Assembly (NCBI RefSeq): GCF_900100485.1
Contig: NZ_FNDH01000004.1
Span: 91,869-155,868, forward strand
Length of the DNA: 64,000 nucleotides
Direction: 5' to 3'
DNA from: Nitrosomonas sp. Nm132
GTDB taxonomy: Bacteria; Pseudomonadota; Gammaproteobacteria; Burkholderiales; Nitrosomonadaceae
Made by a program: the position numbers and the translations under genes. Under the pieces are notes generated by a model. That model ran no database searches. It was not told where the DNA came from and saw only the letters and a program-made list of their open reading frames with translations. Positions 8,185 through 21,570 of this stretch are shown here, piece after piece. Every line of letters begins with the position of its first letter. Position 1 is the stretch's first letter.

Positions 8185-9022
8185 AAACCGCCTTTGATTC
8201 GAATAAATATAACTCAACAGGCCTCAATTGCTTTTTTACCATTTCGCAGTACTCAGGAACGATGTCGATACCTATTGAATTTCGTCTCATTCGGTTCGCA
8301 ACAATTAACGTTGTTCCCGAACCCATAAATGGATCAAGAACCATGTCATTTTCTTTTGTAAAAAGTTTGATAAACCATTCGGGTAATTCTTCAGGGAAAG
8401 CTGCGCTGTGATTCTTATTGTTGCATTCGGTTGCTAAATGTAAAACATTTGTTGGATACGCTTTATCCCTGTAAAGCCAGTTTGAAATATTTTTACCAAA
8501 TCCGCTTCCAACTTTTGAGTTATCACGGGTTTTATCGGTTTCAGAAAGGTTTTTCAACCTTGAATTTGCCCATTCGCCCATTGGAACCATTACTTCTTCC
8601 TGATACATATTAAATTTTCTATTTTTATTAAATTGAAGAAGTCTTTCCCATGCGTCACGAAAACGGTTAGGCCATTTTCCAGGATAGCAATTTTTCTTAT
8701 GCCAAATAAACTCTTCCGTCCATAACCACCCCTGTTTACGCATCTCTAAAATGAGTTCAATCACGTAAATACTGCGCTCACCTTCAACTACCTTTTCTTT
8801 GATATTTAAAACAAAAGTCCCTGTTGGCTTAAGTACCCGCAAAAGCTGTTCTGAAATAGGCAAAAACCAGTCCACGTATTTGTCATGATGAATGCCACCG
8901 TAAGTGTTTTTTCGTTGGTCTGCATAAGGAGGCGATGTAACTATAAGGTCAACAGAATTATTTGGAAGCAGTTTTAACTGTTCCTTACTGTCTCCAAGAT
9001 ATATATCTGTGGTTATCTCCAT
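8144..9022 (-). CDS. DNA methyltransferase (N4-cytosine/N6-adenine, beta-type order)
   Basis: The 292-residue protein has the catalytic motif TSPPY (about residues 29-33) followed much later by the AdoMet-binding motif DPFMGSGTT (about 241-249), the order seen in beta-class amino-methyltransferases. TSPPY is more often found in N4-cytosine enzymes, but N6-adenine is possible. It protects host DNA from the nuclease encoded directly downstream. The gene is AT-rich compared with the core genes and both frames look intact, so the system is probably active. Confidence 0.9.
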   Translation of the reverse strand: MEITTDIYLGDSKEQLKLLPNNSVDLIVTSPPYADQRKNTYGGIHHDKYVDWFLPISEQLLRVLKPTGTFVLNIKEKVVEGERSIYVIELILEMRKQGWLWTEEFIWHKKNCYPGKWPNRFRDAWERLLQFNKNRKFNMYQEEVMVPMGEWANSRLKNLSETDKTRDNSKVGSGFGKNISNWLYRDKAYPTNVLHLATECNNKNHSAAFPEELPEWFIKLFTKENDMVLDPFMGSGTTLIVANRMRRNSIGIDIVPEYCEMVKKQLRPVELYLFESKAVYEAVKLKRRITVR

Positions 9023-9345
9023 TTTATATGCTCACTTGTATCGGAAAGTTTTTATTGTCTTTCATTTTCATCATGCCACCCAACTATTAAATAGATTGCA
9101 AATTAAGATACAAAGTTTTTCAGATCAATTAAAGCTTTTATCTTGTTAATTAAGTCTATTTCTTGCCGAGTTTTCTATTCTTACCAAGATCATTAAAAAA
9201 GATCTTATATTCTGTTTTATATTCCTAAGGATACAGTCTTATTAATAATTATTATTGAATTGAGCTGACTTATACTATCCAAGCGAAACAGGGGACAGAC
9301 CACGGTTTTATGTTTTTAGGGTCGTGTTGCCCCGGCGCGGCCCCA
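9023..9345. other. AT-rich intergenic region with a solo repeat end
   Basis: I see no gene here. The first 260 bases are very AT-rich and probably hold the promoter of the restriction-modification pair. AGGGGACAGACCACGGTTTT near 9290-9311 matches the ends of the RAYT-derived short elements at 62.5 and 63.5 kb and is a solo end. Confidence 0.5.
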
Positions 9346-9382
9346 GAAAAACTAAAGGGTTTAACATCTCTGCTAAACCCTT
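9346..9382 (-). terminator. Terminator of tRNA-Arg
   Basis: Read on the minus strand, AAGGGTTTAGC pairs with GTTAAACCCTT across a short loop and is followed by TAGTTTTT, just after the 3' end of the tRNA. This fits an intrinsic terminator. Confidence 0.7.
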
Positions 9383-9390
9383 GTTTTTAT

Positions 9391-9466
9391 TGGCGCCCTA
9401 GAGACGAATCGAACGTCCGACCTACCCCTTAGGAGGGGGTCGCTCTATCCACTGAGCTACCAGGGC
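9391..9466 (-). tRNA. tRNA-Arg (anticodon CCT)
   Basis: The minus strand folds as a 76-base tRNA: acceptor GCCCTGG/CTAGGGC with a G-U pair, T8 A9, D arm GCTC..GAGC, anticodon stem ACCCC/GGGGT around the loop CTCCTAA (anticodon CCT, reading AGG), T arm with TTCGATT, discriminator G and an encoded CCA. A terminator follows. The gene lies at the border between the accessory restriction-modification region and core genes, as tRNA genes often do. Confidence 0.95.
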
Positions 9467-9496
9467 GAAACCCGCATTTTACGCTATTATGTAGGA

Positions 9497-10731
9497 ATGG
9501 ATAAACAGAAACCGCATCCTGATCAAAATACTGCAGGACAGAAAAAATTACCTCGTGCCGTGGTGGTGCTTGGTCTGGTTAGTTTTTTCAATGATTTTGC
9601 TTCCGATATCGTCGCGCCGCTTATTCCGATTTTGCTCGCGTCTGTCCTGGCGGCTGGGCCGGTGGCGTTGGGTTTGATCGAGGGGATTGCCGATGCGTTA
9701 GCCAGTTTTCTGAAACTCTGGTCGGGGCGGCATTCTGACATCATGGGTGGGCGCCGCAAGAAACTGACATTAGCCGGCTATATGTTGTCGAACACTGCGC
9801 GTCCCCTGCTGGGGTTGGCTGTTTCCTGGCCAGCAGTGTTGTTGCTGCGCAGCATCGACCGCGTCGGTAAAGGAATACGCGGCGCACCGCGCGATGCGCT
9901 GGTGGCGGATGCCACGCCCTCACATATGCGCGGTTACGCATATGGTTTTCATCGTGCGCTGGATAATGGCGGCGCACTGGCAGGGAGTCTCACTGCCGCA
10001 GCCATACTGGCTTGGTCGGGGCTGGATCTGACCGAAGTGATTTTATGGTCCGCAGTGCCGGGACTTGTTGCCGTCCTACTAATCGGTGTAGGTATCAAGG
10101 AAGAAAACAAGAGCAACATAACGAAAGCAGAAAACGCCTTACCTGAAGCACCGCCCCCCTTGCGATGGTCATTATTAGCTTTGCCGACACGGCGTTATCT
10201 ACTGGTTCTGACGCTCTTCACCTTTGCGCGCGCCTCCGAAATGTTCATTCTGCTGCTGGGATATCAACTCGGTGTCGGTGTAGTCGAGTTGCTGCTGATC
10301 TGGTCTGCGATCAGTCTTGCCAAGGCCGTGACCTCGACTGCCGGGGGGCAACTGGCTGATCGCTATGGGCGGGGAGGTATGATGCTGATTGGCTGGACTG
10401 CGTTTGCTGTGTCGTTCCTGTTGCTTGGTTTGGTGACCAGCAGTGGTGGATTATGGCTGGTCAGTATTTTTTACGGACTGTTTACTGGCATGAGCGAAGG
10501 GGCTGAACGTGCGCTGATCAGCGATTATGCCAGCCCCACTGAAAGGGGTACCGCCTTTGGCTGGTATCATCTGGCAGTCGGGCTGGCGGCCATTCCAGCA
10601 GGTGTGCTGTTCGGTTTCCTGTGGCAGTTTCATAGCGCATCACTGGCATTCTTTTTTGCAGGCGGACTCGCCGCCTTGGCCGCGCTATTGCTGCGATTAT
10701 GGGCTTGGCCAGCTAAAGATACGATGGCGAG

Positions 10732-10735
<4 letters not shown>
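9497..10735 (+). CDS. MFS transporter
   Basis: The 412-residue protein has about 12 hydrophobic segments and major facilitator signatures: VVLGLVSFFNDFASDIVAPL at the start, GRHSDIMGGRRKKLTLAGY (the loop 2-3 motif, about residues 77-95) and KGIRGAPRDALVAD. A second half begins near residue 230 (RYLLVLTLFTFARASEM) with the repeated loop motif LADRYGRGGMM. The substrate cannot be told. The KGIRGAPRDAL words are shared with a group of uncharacterised MFS proteins. It ends four bases into the convergent Smr gene. Confidence 0.85.
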
Positions 10736-12242
<1,507 letters not shown>

Positions 12243-12263
12243 TTAGTGTTAATAAAAAATAAT

Positions 12264-12926
12264 TTAAGATTTTTGTTCAAGAACAATAGCGTACTCGTAA
12301 ATATCCAGCGCTTCTGTTGCTGACGGACCTCTTTTACGGGCGATCATCAGCAAGCGCTCGGAGGGTTTCTTGTCGTTGAGCAGCAAATCGGTTTCATTCA
12401 GTGCTTCATCAGGGAAATACATCTGGGTGGTCAATTCCACGTAACCTTTTTTGGCTATCTTGAAATGGATATGCGGTGGCCGCATCCAGGTTTCCGATGC
12501 AGGATACGCCCCTGGCATGACGGTTTTGAAACGGAACTCACCCTGCTCATCCGTCAATACGATCGCCCATCCCTGGAAATTGGGGTCCAGGGGCGCAGAA
12601 TTAGGATCGCGCGGGTGACGGTAGCGCCCCTTTGCATTCGCTTGCCAGATTTCTACAGTCGCATGCGGTACGGGCTGTCCCTGGCTATCCAGCACGCTTC
12701 CTTTGACGATGATGTGTTTGCCTTCGGCCACGCCATCACGGCCTTGCACTTGCGTCAAGTCGAAGTCTTTATCGTCCTGTGGCGTGACAGGATAAAACGG
12801 ACCCTCCGTTTCAGGGGGAGTAGGCAGGAGTGCTTTAGCCAGACTTCCTTCCGCGGTAAACGCACCTGCTACACCCATCATGCTCAATTTAAGCAACTTT
12901 CTCCTGGATAGGCTTTTCATTCTCAT
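12264..12926 (-). CDS. Intradiol ring-cleavage dioxygenase-like protein, Tat-type leader
   Basis: The 220-residue protein matches the protocatechuate 3,4-dioxygenase fold: TEGPFYP, GSVLDSQGQPVPHATVEIWQ, then candidate iron ligands Tyr in GRYRHP (about 94), Tyr in PGAYP (about 139) and two His in RPPHIHF (about 149-151). All four ligands of the non-haem Fe(III) site therefore appear present. The N-terminus SRRKLLKLSMMGVAGAF is a twin-arginine-like signal, so it would be exported folded with its metal. This differs from the cytoplasmic catabolic enzymes. No other aromatic-pathway gene is adjacent, so the substrate is open. Confidence 0.85.
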   Translation of the reverse strand: MRMKSLSRRKLLKLSMMGVAGAFTAEGSLAKALLPTPPETEGPFYPVTPQDDKDFDLTQVQGRDGVAEGKHIIVKGSVLDSQGQPVPHATVEIWQANAKGRYRHPRDPNSAPLDPNFQGWAIVLTDEQGEFRFKTVMPGAYPASETWMRPPHIHFKIAKKGYVELTTQMYFPDEALNETDLLLNDKKPSERLLMIARKRGPSATEALDIYEYAIVLEQKS

Positions 12927-12995
12927 CTCCTCATGCCAGATTAATTACCTGCAAGCAGTTTAAATTTGTTTGACTTGAGCAGTTGAATACTGTTC

Positions 12996-15593
12996 CTATA
13001 ATTTCTGCTCCACCCAACCGCTCACACTCTCTAATGCGGCAGGCAACTTATCAGGCAAGGTGCCACCTGCTTGCGCCATATCGGCGCGCCCACCACCTTT
13101 ACCGCCCACTTGCTGGGCGACATAATTAATTAACTCGCCGGCTTTTACTTTTGCTGTCAGATCATCGGTAACCCCGGCAATGAGCGTCACTTTTCCGGGC
13201 TCTGTCGTTGCCAGCACGACGATGCAGGGCTTGAACTTGTCTTTGAGCTTATCCATGGTTTCGCGCAGCGTTTTGTTGTCTGCCCCTTCCAGGTTGACCG
13301 CCAGCACTTTCGCGCCTTTGACTTCGCGCATCTGCTCGCCGAGTTCACCGCTTTGCAACGTAGCTAACTTTGATTTCAATGCGGACAGTTCTTTTTCAAA
13401 TGCTTTCTTCACTTGCTGCAAATGCTGAATCGCCATTGGGATCGCACCTGCTTGCAGGGGAGGCACATTGAGCATGGACGCGCTTTTCCTGCGGTCCTCC
13501 TCCATCACTCCCACATAATGCAATGCGCGGTCGCCCGTGCAAGCTTCCACCCTTCGCACGCCTGCCGCTACGCCGCTTTCGGAGATGATCTTGAATAAGC
13601 CGATATCGCCGGTACGCTTGACATGAGTCCCCCCGCACAGCTCCTGTGAAGAACCGATATCCAGCACGCGCACTTCATCACCGTATTTCTCACCGAACAG
13701 CATCATGGCGCCAGTTTTTTTCGCCTCCTCGATCGCCATCACGCGCGCCTGACACTCAGTATTAATGAGGATCTCCGCATTCACGATTTCTTCCACCTGC
13801 CGGATTTGCTGCTCGGTCATCGGCTCGTTATGCGCAAAATCGAAACGCGTGCGCTCAGGATCCACCAGCGAGCCTTTCTGCTGCACATGACTGCCCAATA
13901 CTTCACGTAGCGCTTTATGCAGCAAATGGGTAGCCGAATGATGACGCGCCGTGCGCACTCGCGCCAGTGGATCGACTTTTGCGATGACCGTGTCGCCCAC
14001 CACCAACCGGCCGCTGCTTAATAATCCTTTGTGACCAAATACATTTGCCTGGATTTTCTGTGTATCGGATACCATGAATGTGCCGCTAGCCGCCAGCAAC
14101 TCTCCGCAATCACCAACCTGGCCACCTGATTCTGCATAGAAGGGGGTACGGTCAAGAACCATCACGGCCTCTTCACTGGCTTCGATAAATTCCACCTGAC
14201 TGCCTTGCTGGTATATTGCCAGTATGCGCCCTTCCTGCTGCAAGCTGTCGTAGCCATAAAATTCGGTGGGAATGCCGTGATATTCTACCCCACCTTGCAT
14301 GGTGAACTTGCCTGCCGCCCGCGCGCGCGCGCGCTGGTCTGCCATGGCTTTGTCGAAGCCAGCGTAATCGATGCTGATGCCGCGTTCCCGGGCAATATCG
14401 GCGGTCAGATCGACGGGAAAGCCAAAGGTATCGTATAGCCGGAACACAGTCTCTCCGGCCAGCGTGCCACTGTGCTCGCGTAATGCCGTTTCCAGCACCT
14501 GCATGCCGTTTTCCAGTGTTTCCGCGAAACGCTCTTCTTCTTGTTTGAGCACGCTAGCAACGCGCTCCTTGGCGGCCACGAGCTCAGGATAAGCCGGCCC
14601 CATCACGTTGGCTAGATCATCAACCAGTTGATGAAAGAAAGGCGTCTTTTGCTCTAGCCGGTAGCCGTGCCGGATGGCGCGCCGGATAATGCGGCGCAGC
14701 ACATAACCGCGCCCTTCATTGCCAGGAATGACGCCATCGGTGATCAGAAAAGCGCAGGCACGGATGTGATCGGCGATGACCTTGAGCGAATTGTTCGATA
14801 AGTCACGGCTGCGCGTCTCGCGCGCTGCCGCTTTGATCAGATCCTGGAACAGATCAATGTCGTAATTGCTGTGCACTTGCTGCATCACCGCCGAAATCCG
14901 CTCCAATCCCATGCCGGTATCTACGGAAGGTTTCGGTAAAGGATGCAACGTGCCGCTGGCATCACGATTGTATTGCATGAACACCAGGTTCCAGATTTCG
15001 ATATACCGATCGCCATCCGCATTGGCTGAACCCGGCGGTCCGCCCGCTACCTCAGGACCGTGATCATAAAAAATCTCGGAACATGGGCCGCAGGGCCCGG
15101 TATCGCCCATTTGCCAGAAATTATCCATGGTGGCAATGCGCACAAAGCGTGATGGCTCGATGCCAACTTCATTCAGCCAGATATCCGCTGCTTCATCATC
15201 CTCGGCATAGACTGTCACCCACAGTTTCTCCTGAGGAATTTCCAGCACCTTGGTCAGAAACTCCCAGGCGTACTGAATGGCGTTACGCTTGAAATAATCA
15301 CCGAAACTGAAATTGCCCAGCATTTCGAAAAAGGTATGATGGCGTGCGGTATAGCCGACATTCTCCAGGTCATTGTGCTTGCCGCCCGCCCGCACACAGC
15401 GTTGCGAACTGGTTGCGCGCACATACGGTCGTTTGTCCTGGCCGAGAAAGACATCCTTGAACTGCACCATGCCTGCATTCGTGAACAGCAAAGTGGGATC
15501 ATTGCCGGGCACCAGTGGACTGGACGTGACAATGGCATGACCATACGACTCAAAGAATTCAAGGAATTTTTGTCTTATTTCACTGCTTTTCAT
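12996..15593 (-). CDS. alaS: Alanyl-tRNA synthetase
   Basis: The 865-residue class II synthetase charges tRNA-Ala and edits mischarged Ser/Gly. The N-terminal catalytic core begins [18 protein letters not shown]. The editing domain shows the zinc-binding [11 protein letters not shown] (HxxxH, about 558-568) and CGGTH (about 660-664). A C-terminal helical and C-Ala domain ends with [15 protein letters not shown]. The length is normal. The order recA-recX-alaS on the minus strand is common in beta-proteobacteria. Confidence 0.98.
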   Translation of the reverse strand: MKSSEIRQKFLEFFESYGHAIVTSSPLVPGNDPTLLFTNAGMVQFKDVFLGQDKRPYVRATSSQRCVRAGGKHNDLENVGYTARHHTFFEMLGNFSFGDYFKRNAIQYAWEFLTKVLEIPQEKLWVTVYAEDDEAADIWLNEVGIEPSRFVRIATMDNFWQMGDTGPCGPCSEIFYDHGPEVAGGPPGSANADGDRYIEIWNLVFMQYNRDASGTLHPLPKPSVDTGMGLERISAVMQQVHSNYDIDLFQDLIKAAARETRSRDLSNNSLKVIADHIRACAFLITDGVIPGNEGRGYVLRRIIRRAIRHGYRLEQKTPFFHQLVDDLANVMGPAYPELVAAKERVASVLKQEEERFAETLENGMQVLETALREHSGTLAGETVFRLYDTFGFPVDLTADIARERGISIDYAGFDKAMADQRARARAAGKFTMQGGVEYHGIPTEFYGYDSLQQEGRILAIYQQGSQVEFIEASEEAVMVLDRTPFYAESGGQVGDCGELLAASGTFMVSDTQKIQANVFGHKGLLSSGRLVVGDTVIAKVDPLARVRTARHHSATHLLHKALREVLGSHVQQKGSLVDPERTRFDFAHNEPMTEQQIRQVEEIVNAEILINTECQARVMAIEEAKKTGAMMLFGEKYGDEVRVLDIGSSQELCGGTHVKRTGDIGLFKIISESGVAAGVRRVEACTGDRALHYVGVMEEDRRKSASMLNVPPLQAGAIPMAIQHLQQVKKAFEKELSALKSKLATLQSGELGEQMREVKGAKVLAVNLEGADNKTLRETMDKLKDKFKPCIVVLATTEPGKVTLIAGVTDDLTAKVKAGELINYVAQQVGGKGGGRADMAQAGGTLPDKLPAALESVSGWVEQKL

Positions 15594-15636
15594 GTTTATT
15601 CCATTTCACACACACATATCAATGAGGGATCAGTCT

Positions 15637-16086
15637 TTATACATCTTCATCCGAGCAAGCCAGCACCTGGCGGATAATTTCTGCAGAATACCCTCTCCCT
15701 GCCAGAAAGCGCGCTTGTTTGCTGCGTTCTTTCATATTTTCAGGAATCACACCGAATTTCTTGCGCCATATTTCACGGGCAGCATCCAATTCGGTTTCTT
15801 TAAGATTTACCATGGCCATATCGATCAAATGCTCCGCAATGCCTTTTTCTTTCAGTTCATGGCGGATGCGCTGCGCGCCATATTTGTGCCTACGGCCATG
15901 CAGCACTTGCTCGACCACGCGTTCAGCCGAAAGCAACCCGCGCTGCTCCAGCGCGTCCAGTGCTTCCGACAGCGCTTCGGGCGTTTGGGCGTGCTCGGCC
16001 AATTTCTTTTCCAGTTCTAGCCGCGAATATTCCCGTCTGGCCAGATAGCCCACTGCCAGGGTTTGCAAGCTTGGCTTGATGGGCAT
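15637..16086 (-). CDS. recX: Regulatory protein RecX
   Basis: RecX binds within the RecA filament and limits its extension. The 149-residue helical protein has the family words YLARREYSRLELEKKL (about 14-29), LDALEQRGLLSAERVVEQ, KYGAQRIRHELKEKGI and REIWRKKFG. Its ATG overlaps the recA stop by one base (TAATG), so translation is coupled to recA. Confidence 0.95.
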   Translation of the reverse strand: MPIKPSLQTLAVGYLARREYSRLELEKKLAEHAQTPEALSEALDALEQRGLLSAERVVEQVLHGRRHKYGAQRIRHELKEKGIAEHLIDMAMVNLKETELDAAREIWRKKFGVIPENMKERSKQARFLAGRGYSAEIIRQVLACSDEDV

Positions 16087-17129
16087 TATTCACCCGATTT
16101 GTCGCCTGCTGGAGCCATCTTGGTGGTCTTCGCCGGTTCGGCCAAGCCTGCTGCAACCCGTATTTTCTGCTCGATTTCCTTGGCCATTTCCTTATGTTCT
16201 TTCAGATAATCGCGGACATTATCTTTACCCTGACCGATCTTTTCGCCATTATAGGAATACCAGGCACCTGATTTCTCGATTAATTTATGCAATACGCCCA
16301 ATTCGATGATCTCGCTTTCGCGCGAGATGCCTTCACCGTAGAGAATGTCGAAATCAGCCTGCTTAAACGGTGGCGCCACCTTGTTTTTGACGACCTTTAC
16401 CCGGGTTTCGTTGCCGATCACTTCGTCTCCCTTTTTGATCGAACCGGTGCGGCGGATGTCTAGTCGTACCGAAGCATAGAACTTCAATGCGTTCCCTCCG
16501 GTGGTCGTTTCAGGATTGCCAAATACCACGCCGATCTTCATGCGTATCTGATTGATGAAGATCACCATGGTGTTACTGCGCTTGATATTGGCGGTCAATT
16601 TACGCAGCGCTTGCGACATCAGTCTAGCTTGCAGCCCCATCTGCGGCTCACCCATTTCACCTTCAATCTCAGCGCGCGGCGTCAAGGCCGCCACGGAATC
16701 CACTACGATAATATCGACCGAGCCGGAGCGAACCAGCATATCGGTAATTTCGAGTGCCTGTTCGCCATTATCGGGTTGCGAAATCAGCAACTCCTGGATA
16801 TTGACGCCGATTTTCTTGGCATATTGCGGATCCAGGGCATGCTCTGCATCAATAAAGGCAGCCGTCCCACCCATTTTTTGCATCTCGGCAATCACCTGTA
16901 AAGTCAGCGTGGTTTTGCCGGATGATTCGGGCCCGTAGATTTCAATGATCCGTCCACGTGGCAATCCCCCCACACCCAACGCGATATCCAGTCCCAAGGA
17001 ACCGGTTGAGACCACCTGAATATCATTGGCCACCTCGCTCGCATCCATGCGCATGATCGAACCTTTGCCAAATTGCTTTTCGATCTGGGAAAGCGCCGCA
17101 GCCAATGCCTTATTTCTATTTTCGTCCAT
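16086..17129 (-). CDS. recA: Recombinase RecA
   Basis: RecA forms filaments on single-stranded DNA, drives strand exchange and triggers LexA cleavage. The 347-residue protein has Walker [10 protein letters not shown] (about 66-74), the MAW region, [18 protein letters not shown], loop L2 with [28 protein letters not shown] (given in blocks: [11 protein letters not shown] and GNPETTTGG), and an acidic/Lys-rich tail. I could not find a convincing LexA box of the CTGT-N8-ACAG type in the 208 bases between recA and the divergent adk gene. Confidence 0.98.
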   Translation of the reverse strand: MDENRNKALAAALSQIEKQFGKGSIMRMDASEVANDIQVVSTGSLGLDIALGVGGLPRGRIIEIYGPESSGKTTLTLQVIAEMQKMGGTAAFIDAEHALDPQYAKKIGVNIQELLISQPDNGEQALEITDMLVRSGSVDIIVVDSVAALTPRAEIEGEMGEPQMGLQARLMSQALRKLTANIKRSNTMVIFINQIRMKIGVVFGNPETTTGGNALKFYASVRLDIRRTGSIKKGDEVIGNETRVKVVKNKVAPPFKQADFDILYGEGISRESEIIELGVLHKLIEKSGAWYSYNGEKIGQGKDNVRDYLKEHKEMAKEIEQKIRVAAGLAEPAKTTKMAPAGDKSGE

Positions 17130-17334
17130 CTTTTTTCCTGTTAAGAATTCTCCGGATTATCGCATATTCAATACCGGAAGGAAGAAACTTGCAGCAGTCC
17201 ATTTTATAGCGAATATCTGGGTACTTCGAAAAATCAGTAAAAACTTCAAGCGTATGACTTCCCTGCGATATAATTTGGACACTATCAATATCGACGCCAT
17301 TCATTTCTTATATTTTTAGCAAAAAAGGGGATAA

Positions 17335-18039
<705 letters not shown>

Positions 18040-18089
18040 ACAAAAAATAGAAGCGCTAACATTTTGATCAATCAGGAGAAAAAAATCAT

Positions 18090-19349
18090 ATGGCAATAAA
18101 AAATGCATTCTATGCACAATCTGGCGGAGTAACCGCCGTTATCAACGCCTCCGCGGCGGGCGTCCTGGAAACAGCTCGCGCCCATAGCGACAAGATCGGC
18201 AAAGTATACGCTGGCCGTAATGGCATCATTGGCGCACTGACGGAAGATTTGATTGACACCAGCGCAGAATCCGCTGAAGCGATCAGGGCGTTGCGTCATA
18301 CGCCTTCTGGCGCCTTTGGCTCCTGCCGTTACAAACTGAAAAGCCTCGAACAGAACCGGCGTGAATATGAGCGTTTGATCGAAGTCTTCAAGGCGCACGA
18401 CATTGGCTATTTTTTCTATAACGGTGGCGGAGATTCAGCGGATACTTGTCTGAAAGTATCGCAGTTATCGGACACGCTCGGTTATCCCCTCCAAGCCATT
18501 CACGTTCCCAAAACGGTTGATAATGATTTGCCGATTACCGATTGCTGCCCTGGATTTGGCTCGGTTGCGAAATATATCGCGGTATCGACGCGCGAGGCCA
18601 GTTTTGACGTCGCGAGCATGGCCAAAACATCCACCAAAGTATTTGTATTGGAGGTGATGGGCCGTCACGCAGGATGGATTGCAGCGGCTGGCGGATTGGC
18701 TTCGAGTAAAGATTGTGAGATTCCCATTGTCATCTTGTTCCCGGAAATTACTTTTGATAAAGAAAAATTTCTCGCCAAGGTTGATAGCTATGTTAAGCAA
18801 TTTGGCTATTGCTCAGTGGTGGTATCAGAAGGTGTCAAGGGCGAAGATGGCAATTTCCTTTCCGACCAGGGATTACGCGATGCGTTTGGCCATGCGCAAT
18901 TAGGTGGAGTCGCACCGGTCGTCGCGAATATCATCAAAGATGGGCTGGGACTGAAATATCACTGGGGAGTGGCTGATTATCTGCAGCGTGCAGCCCGTCA
19001 TATTGCCTCCAAAGCTGATGTGGAGCAGGCTTATGCCATGGGTAAAGCCGCTGTCGAATATGCCATTGCCGGGCATAACTCAGTCATGCCAACCATTGAG
19101 CGTGTCTCCAATACGCCTTACAGCTGGAAAGTGGGCATGGTTGAATTATCGAAAGTCGCCAATGTAGAGAAAATGATGCCTGCGGACTTTATCACTGACG
19201 ATGGCTTTGGTATTACGGAAAAATGTCGTGAGTATCTCTCGCCATTGATCGAAGGCGAAGATTATCCTCCTTATAAAAATGGATTGCCTGATTACGTGCG
19301 CTTGCAGAATATCGCGGTCGCCAAGAAATTGGGTGAGTTCAAGCTTTAA
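18090..19349 (+). CDS. pfp: 6-phosphofructokinase, pyrophosphate-type
   Basis: The 419-residue enzyme phosphorylates fructose 6-phosphate reversibly. Motifs include AQSGGVTAVINASAAGV at the start, GGGDSADT (about 112-119) where ATP enzymes have GGDGS, and PKTVDNDLPITD (about 140-151). A bulky Asp in the GGDS region and Lys in PKTxDND are the hallmarks of PPi-dependent enzymes. In ammonia oxidisers lacking some glycolytic enzymes, PPi-PFK serves both glycolysis and the Calvin cycle. It lies between adk and the proton-pumping pyrophosphatase gene, which links it to PPi turnover. Confidence 0.92.
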   Translation: MAIKNAFYAQSGGVTAVINASAAGVLETARAHSDKIGKVYAGRNGIIGALTEDLIDTSAESAEAIRALRHTPSGAFGSCRYKLKSLEQNRREYERLIEVFKAHDIGYFFYNGGGDSADTCLKVSQLSDTLGYPLQAIHVPKTVDNDLPITDCCPGFGSVAKYIAVSTREASFDVASMAKTSTKVFVLEVMGRHAGWIAAAGGLASSKDCEIPIVILFPEITFDKEKFLAKVDSYVKQFGYCSVVVSEGVKGEDGNFLSDQGLRDAFGHAQLGGVAPVVANIIKDGLGLKYHWGVADYLQRAARHIASKADVEQAYAMGKAAVEYAIAGHNSVMPTIERVSNTPYSWKVGMVELSKVANVEKMMPADFITDDGFGITEKCREYLSPLIEGEDYPPYKNGLPDYVRLQNIAVAKKLGEFKL

Positions 19350-19492
19350 TCTCATACAGTTACATTCTGGCGGCAAGAACGTATAAAATAGGCGCTTTTG
19401 CTGCTTCTGATTCAAATTAGATGATTGATGTGAAATTTTCAGACCAAATTTCGCATGTTTTTCAGGTGGTCTGGCTTTAATTGGAGTTCTTT

Positions 19493-21550
19493 ATGGCAAA
19501 TGGTTTAACCATCGCAATTCTCAGTGCGATTCTTGCCCTGATTTTCAGTGGCATCTGGATCAGGCGTATTTATGCTCAGTCTCCCGGCAATGCACGTATG
19601 CAAGAAATCGCTGCTGCCGTTCAAGAAGGTGCATCGGCTTATCTCAAGCGCCAATACATGACGATTAGTATGGTGGGTGTGATTTTATTTCTTGCCGTGG
19701 GCGCAGCCCTCTCGTGGAGCACGGCTTTCGGTTTTGCCTTAGGCGCGCTGCTTTCTGGAGTCGCTGGCTTCCTGGGCATGACCGTATCTGTTCAATCCAA
19801 TGTACGCACGGCTGAAGCGGCACGCACCGGACTGAATGAAGCATTGGAAATCGCATTCCGCGGCGGTGCCGTCACCGGCATGCTCGTGGTAGGACTTGGG
19901 TTATTGGGTGTGGCCGGATATAGCGCACTGCTGTATAGCGATTCAGCTGCTGATCAGTCCATGAGCGACATCATTCATCCGCTGGTGGGTTTTGCTTTCG
20001 GTGGCTCGCTGATTTCTATCTTTGCGCGTCTGGGTGGAGGTATTTTCACGAAAGGCGCAGACGTGGGCGCGGATCTGGTAGGCAAGGTCGAAGCAGGTAT
20101 TCCTGAAGATGATCCACGTAATCCGGCTGTGATCGCAGATAACGTGGGCGATAATGTGGGCGATTGTGCCGGGATGGCAGCCGATTTGTTTGAAACCTAT
20201 GCTGTTACCATCATCGCAACCATGATACTGGGTGCCTTGCTGTTCACATCCAATACAGCCAATGCCGTAGTTTATCCATTGATGCTGGGCGCAGTCTCGA
20301 TTATCGCTTCCATCATCGGTTGTTACTTCGTCAAAATGCGTGAAGGCGGAAAAATCATGAATGCGCTTTATCGTGGCCTGGCTGTGGCTGGCGCGATTGC
20401 GTTTTTTGCTTATCTGCCTGTCACTGTCTGGTTTATGGGGGGGATGTCCTTAAATCTTGAGGGTGTTGATGTCGCCGGCGGTGAACTGGTCATGCGCTTG
20501 TTTGTTTGCGCCGCTATCGGCCTGCTCCTGACGGGCTTGATGGTCATCATCACCGAGTATTACACCTCGACCGAATATCCGCCCGTTCGGCATATCGCTA
20601 ATGCATCGACGACTGGACATGGTACCAATATCATCGCGGGTCTCGGCGTTTCCATGCGTGCGACGGCTGCGCCGGTATTGGCAGTGTGTGCAAGTATTCT
20701 GATTGCCTATTCGCTGGCGGGCCTGTATGGCATTGCCATCGCTGCCACCGCTATGTTATCCATGACCGGTATTATCGTGGCACTTGATGCTTACGGCCCC
20801 ATTACTGACAATGCAGGCGGTATCGCTGAAATGTCTGGCATGCCGGAATCCGTTCGTGCGATTACTGACCCGCTGGATGCGGTTGGCAATACCACTAAAG
20901 CCGTGACCAAAGGTTATGCCATTGGTTCAGCAGGGCTGGCTGCACTGGTGCTGTTTGCTGACTACACGCATGGTCTGGAGCATGCAGGCAAATTGCTCAC
21001 TTTTGATTTGTCTAATCATCTGGTTATTATCGGTCTGTTCATTGGCGGCATGGTGCCTTACCTGTTTGGCGCAATGTCGATGGAAGCCGTCGGACGGGCT
21101 GCGGGCTCGGTGGTGATTGAAGTGCGTCGTCAATTCAGGGAAATTCCAGGCATCATGGAAGGAACGGCTAAACCGGATTATTCCCGTGCGGTGGATATGC
21201 TGACCAAAGCGGCTATTAAAGAAATGATCGTACCGTCATTGCTGCCCGTTCTGATTCCTGTGCTGGTAGGCATATTCCTTGGCCCACAAGCGCTAGGTGG
21301 CGTATTGATGGGCTCGATCATTACCGGCCTGTTCGTGGCGATTTCCATGACTACCGGTGGTGGTGCATGGGACAACGCCAAAAAATACATCGAAGATGAT
21401 AACTACGGCGGCAAAGGAAGTGAAGCTCACAAAGCGGCGGTAACAGGTGATACCGTTGGCGATCCGTACAAGGATACGGCTGGCCCCGCGATCAACCCGT
21501 TGATCAAAATTATCAATATCGTGGCATTGCTGATTATTCCATTGCTGTAA
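19493..21550 (+). CDS. hppA: Membrane proton-pumping pyrophosphatase
   Basis: H+-PPase couples PPi hydrolysis to proton export across the inner membrane. I chose ATG at 19493 ([10 protein letters not shown]), which has GGAG seven bases before it; an upstream TTG in frame is less likely. The 685-residue protein has about 16 membrane segments, the substrate-binding block [34 protein letters not shown] (shortened here: [12 protein letters not shown] and [16 protein letters not shown]) and a second acidic block near the C-terminus ([15 protein letters not shown]). The motif GNTTKA at about residue 465-470 has Lys where K+-dependent enzymes have Ala, so it should be K+-independent. A palindrome, AGACCA..TGGTCT, lies at about 19441-19473 in the leader. 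Confidence 0.96.
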   Translation: MANGLTIAILSAILALIFSGIWIRRIYAQSPGNARMQEIAAAVQEGASAYLKRQYMTISMVGVILFLAVGAALSWSTAFGFALGALLSGVAGFLGMTVSVQSNVRTAEAARTGLNEALEIAFRGGAVTGMLVVGLGLLGVAGYSALLYSDSAADQSMSDIIHPLVGFAFGGSLISIFARLGGGIFTKGADVGADLVGKVEAGIPEDDPRNPAVIADNVGDNVGDCAGMAADLFETYAVTIIATMILGALLFTSNTANAVVYPLMLGAVSIIASIIGCYFVKMREGGKIMNALYRGLAVAGAIAFFAYLPVTVWFMGGMSLNLEGVDVAGGELVMRLFVCAAIGLLLTGLMVIITEYYTSTEYPPVRHIANASTTGHGTNIIAGLGVSMRATAAPVLAVCASILIAYSLAGLYGIAIAATAMLSMTGIIVALDAYGPITDNAGGIAEMSGMPESVRAITDPLDAVGNTTKAVTKGYAIGSAGLAALVLFADYTHGLEHAGKLLTFDLSNHLVIIGLFIGGMVPYLFGAMSMEAVGRAAGSVVIEVRRQFREIPGIMEGTAKPDYSRAVDMLTKAAIKEMIVPSLLPVLIPVLVGIFLGPQALGGVLMGSIITGLFVAISMTTGGGAWDNAKKYIEDDNYGGKGSEAHKAAVTGDTVGDPYKDTAGPAINPLIKIINIVALLIIPLL

Positions 21551-21570
21551 TATTGTAATTTTAGCAATTG

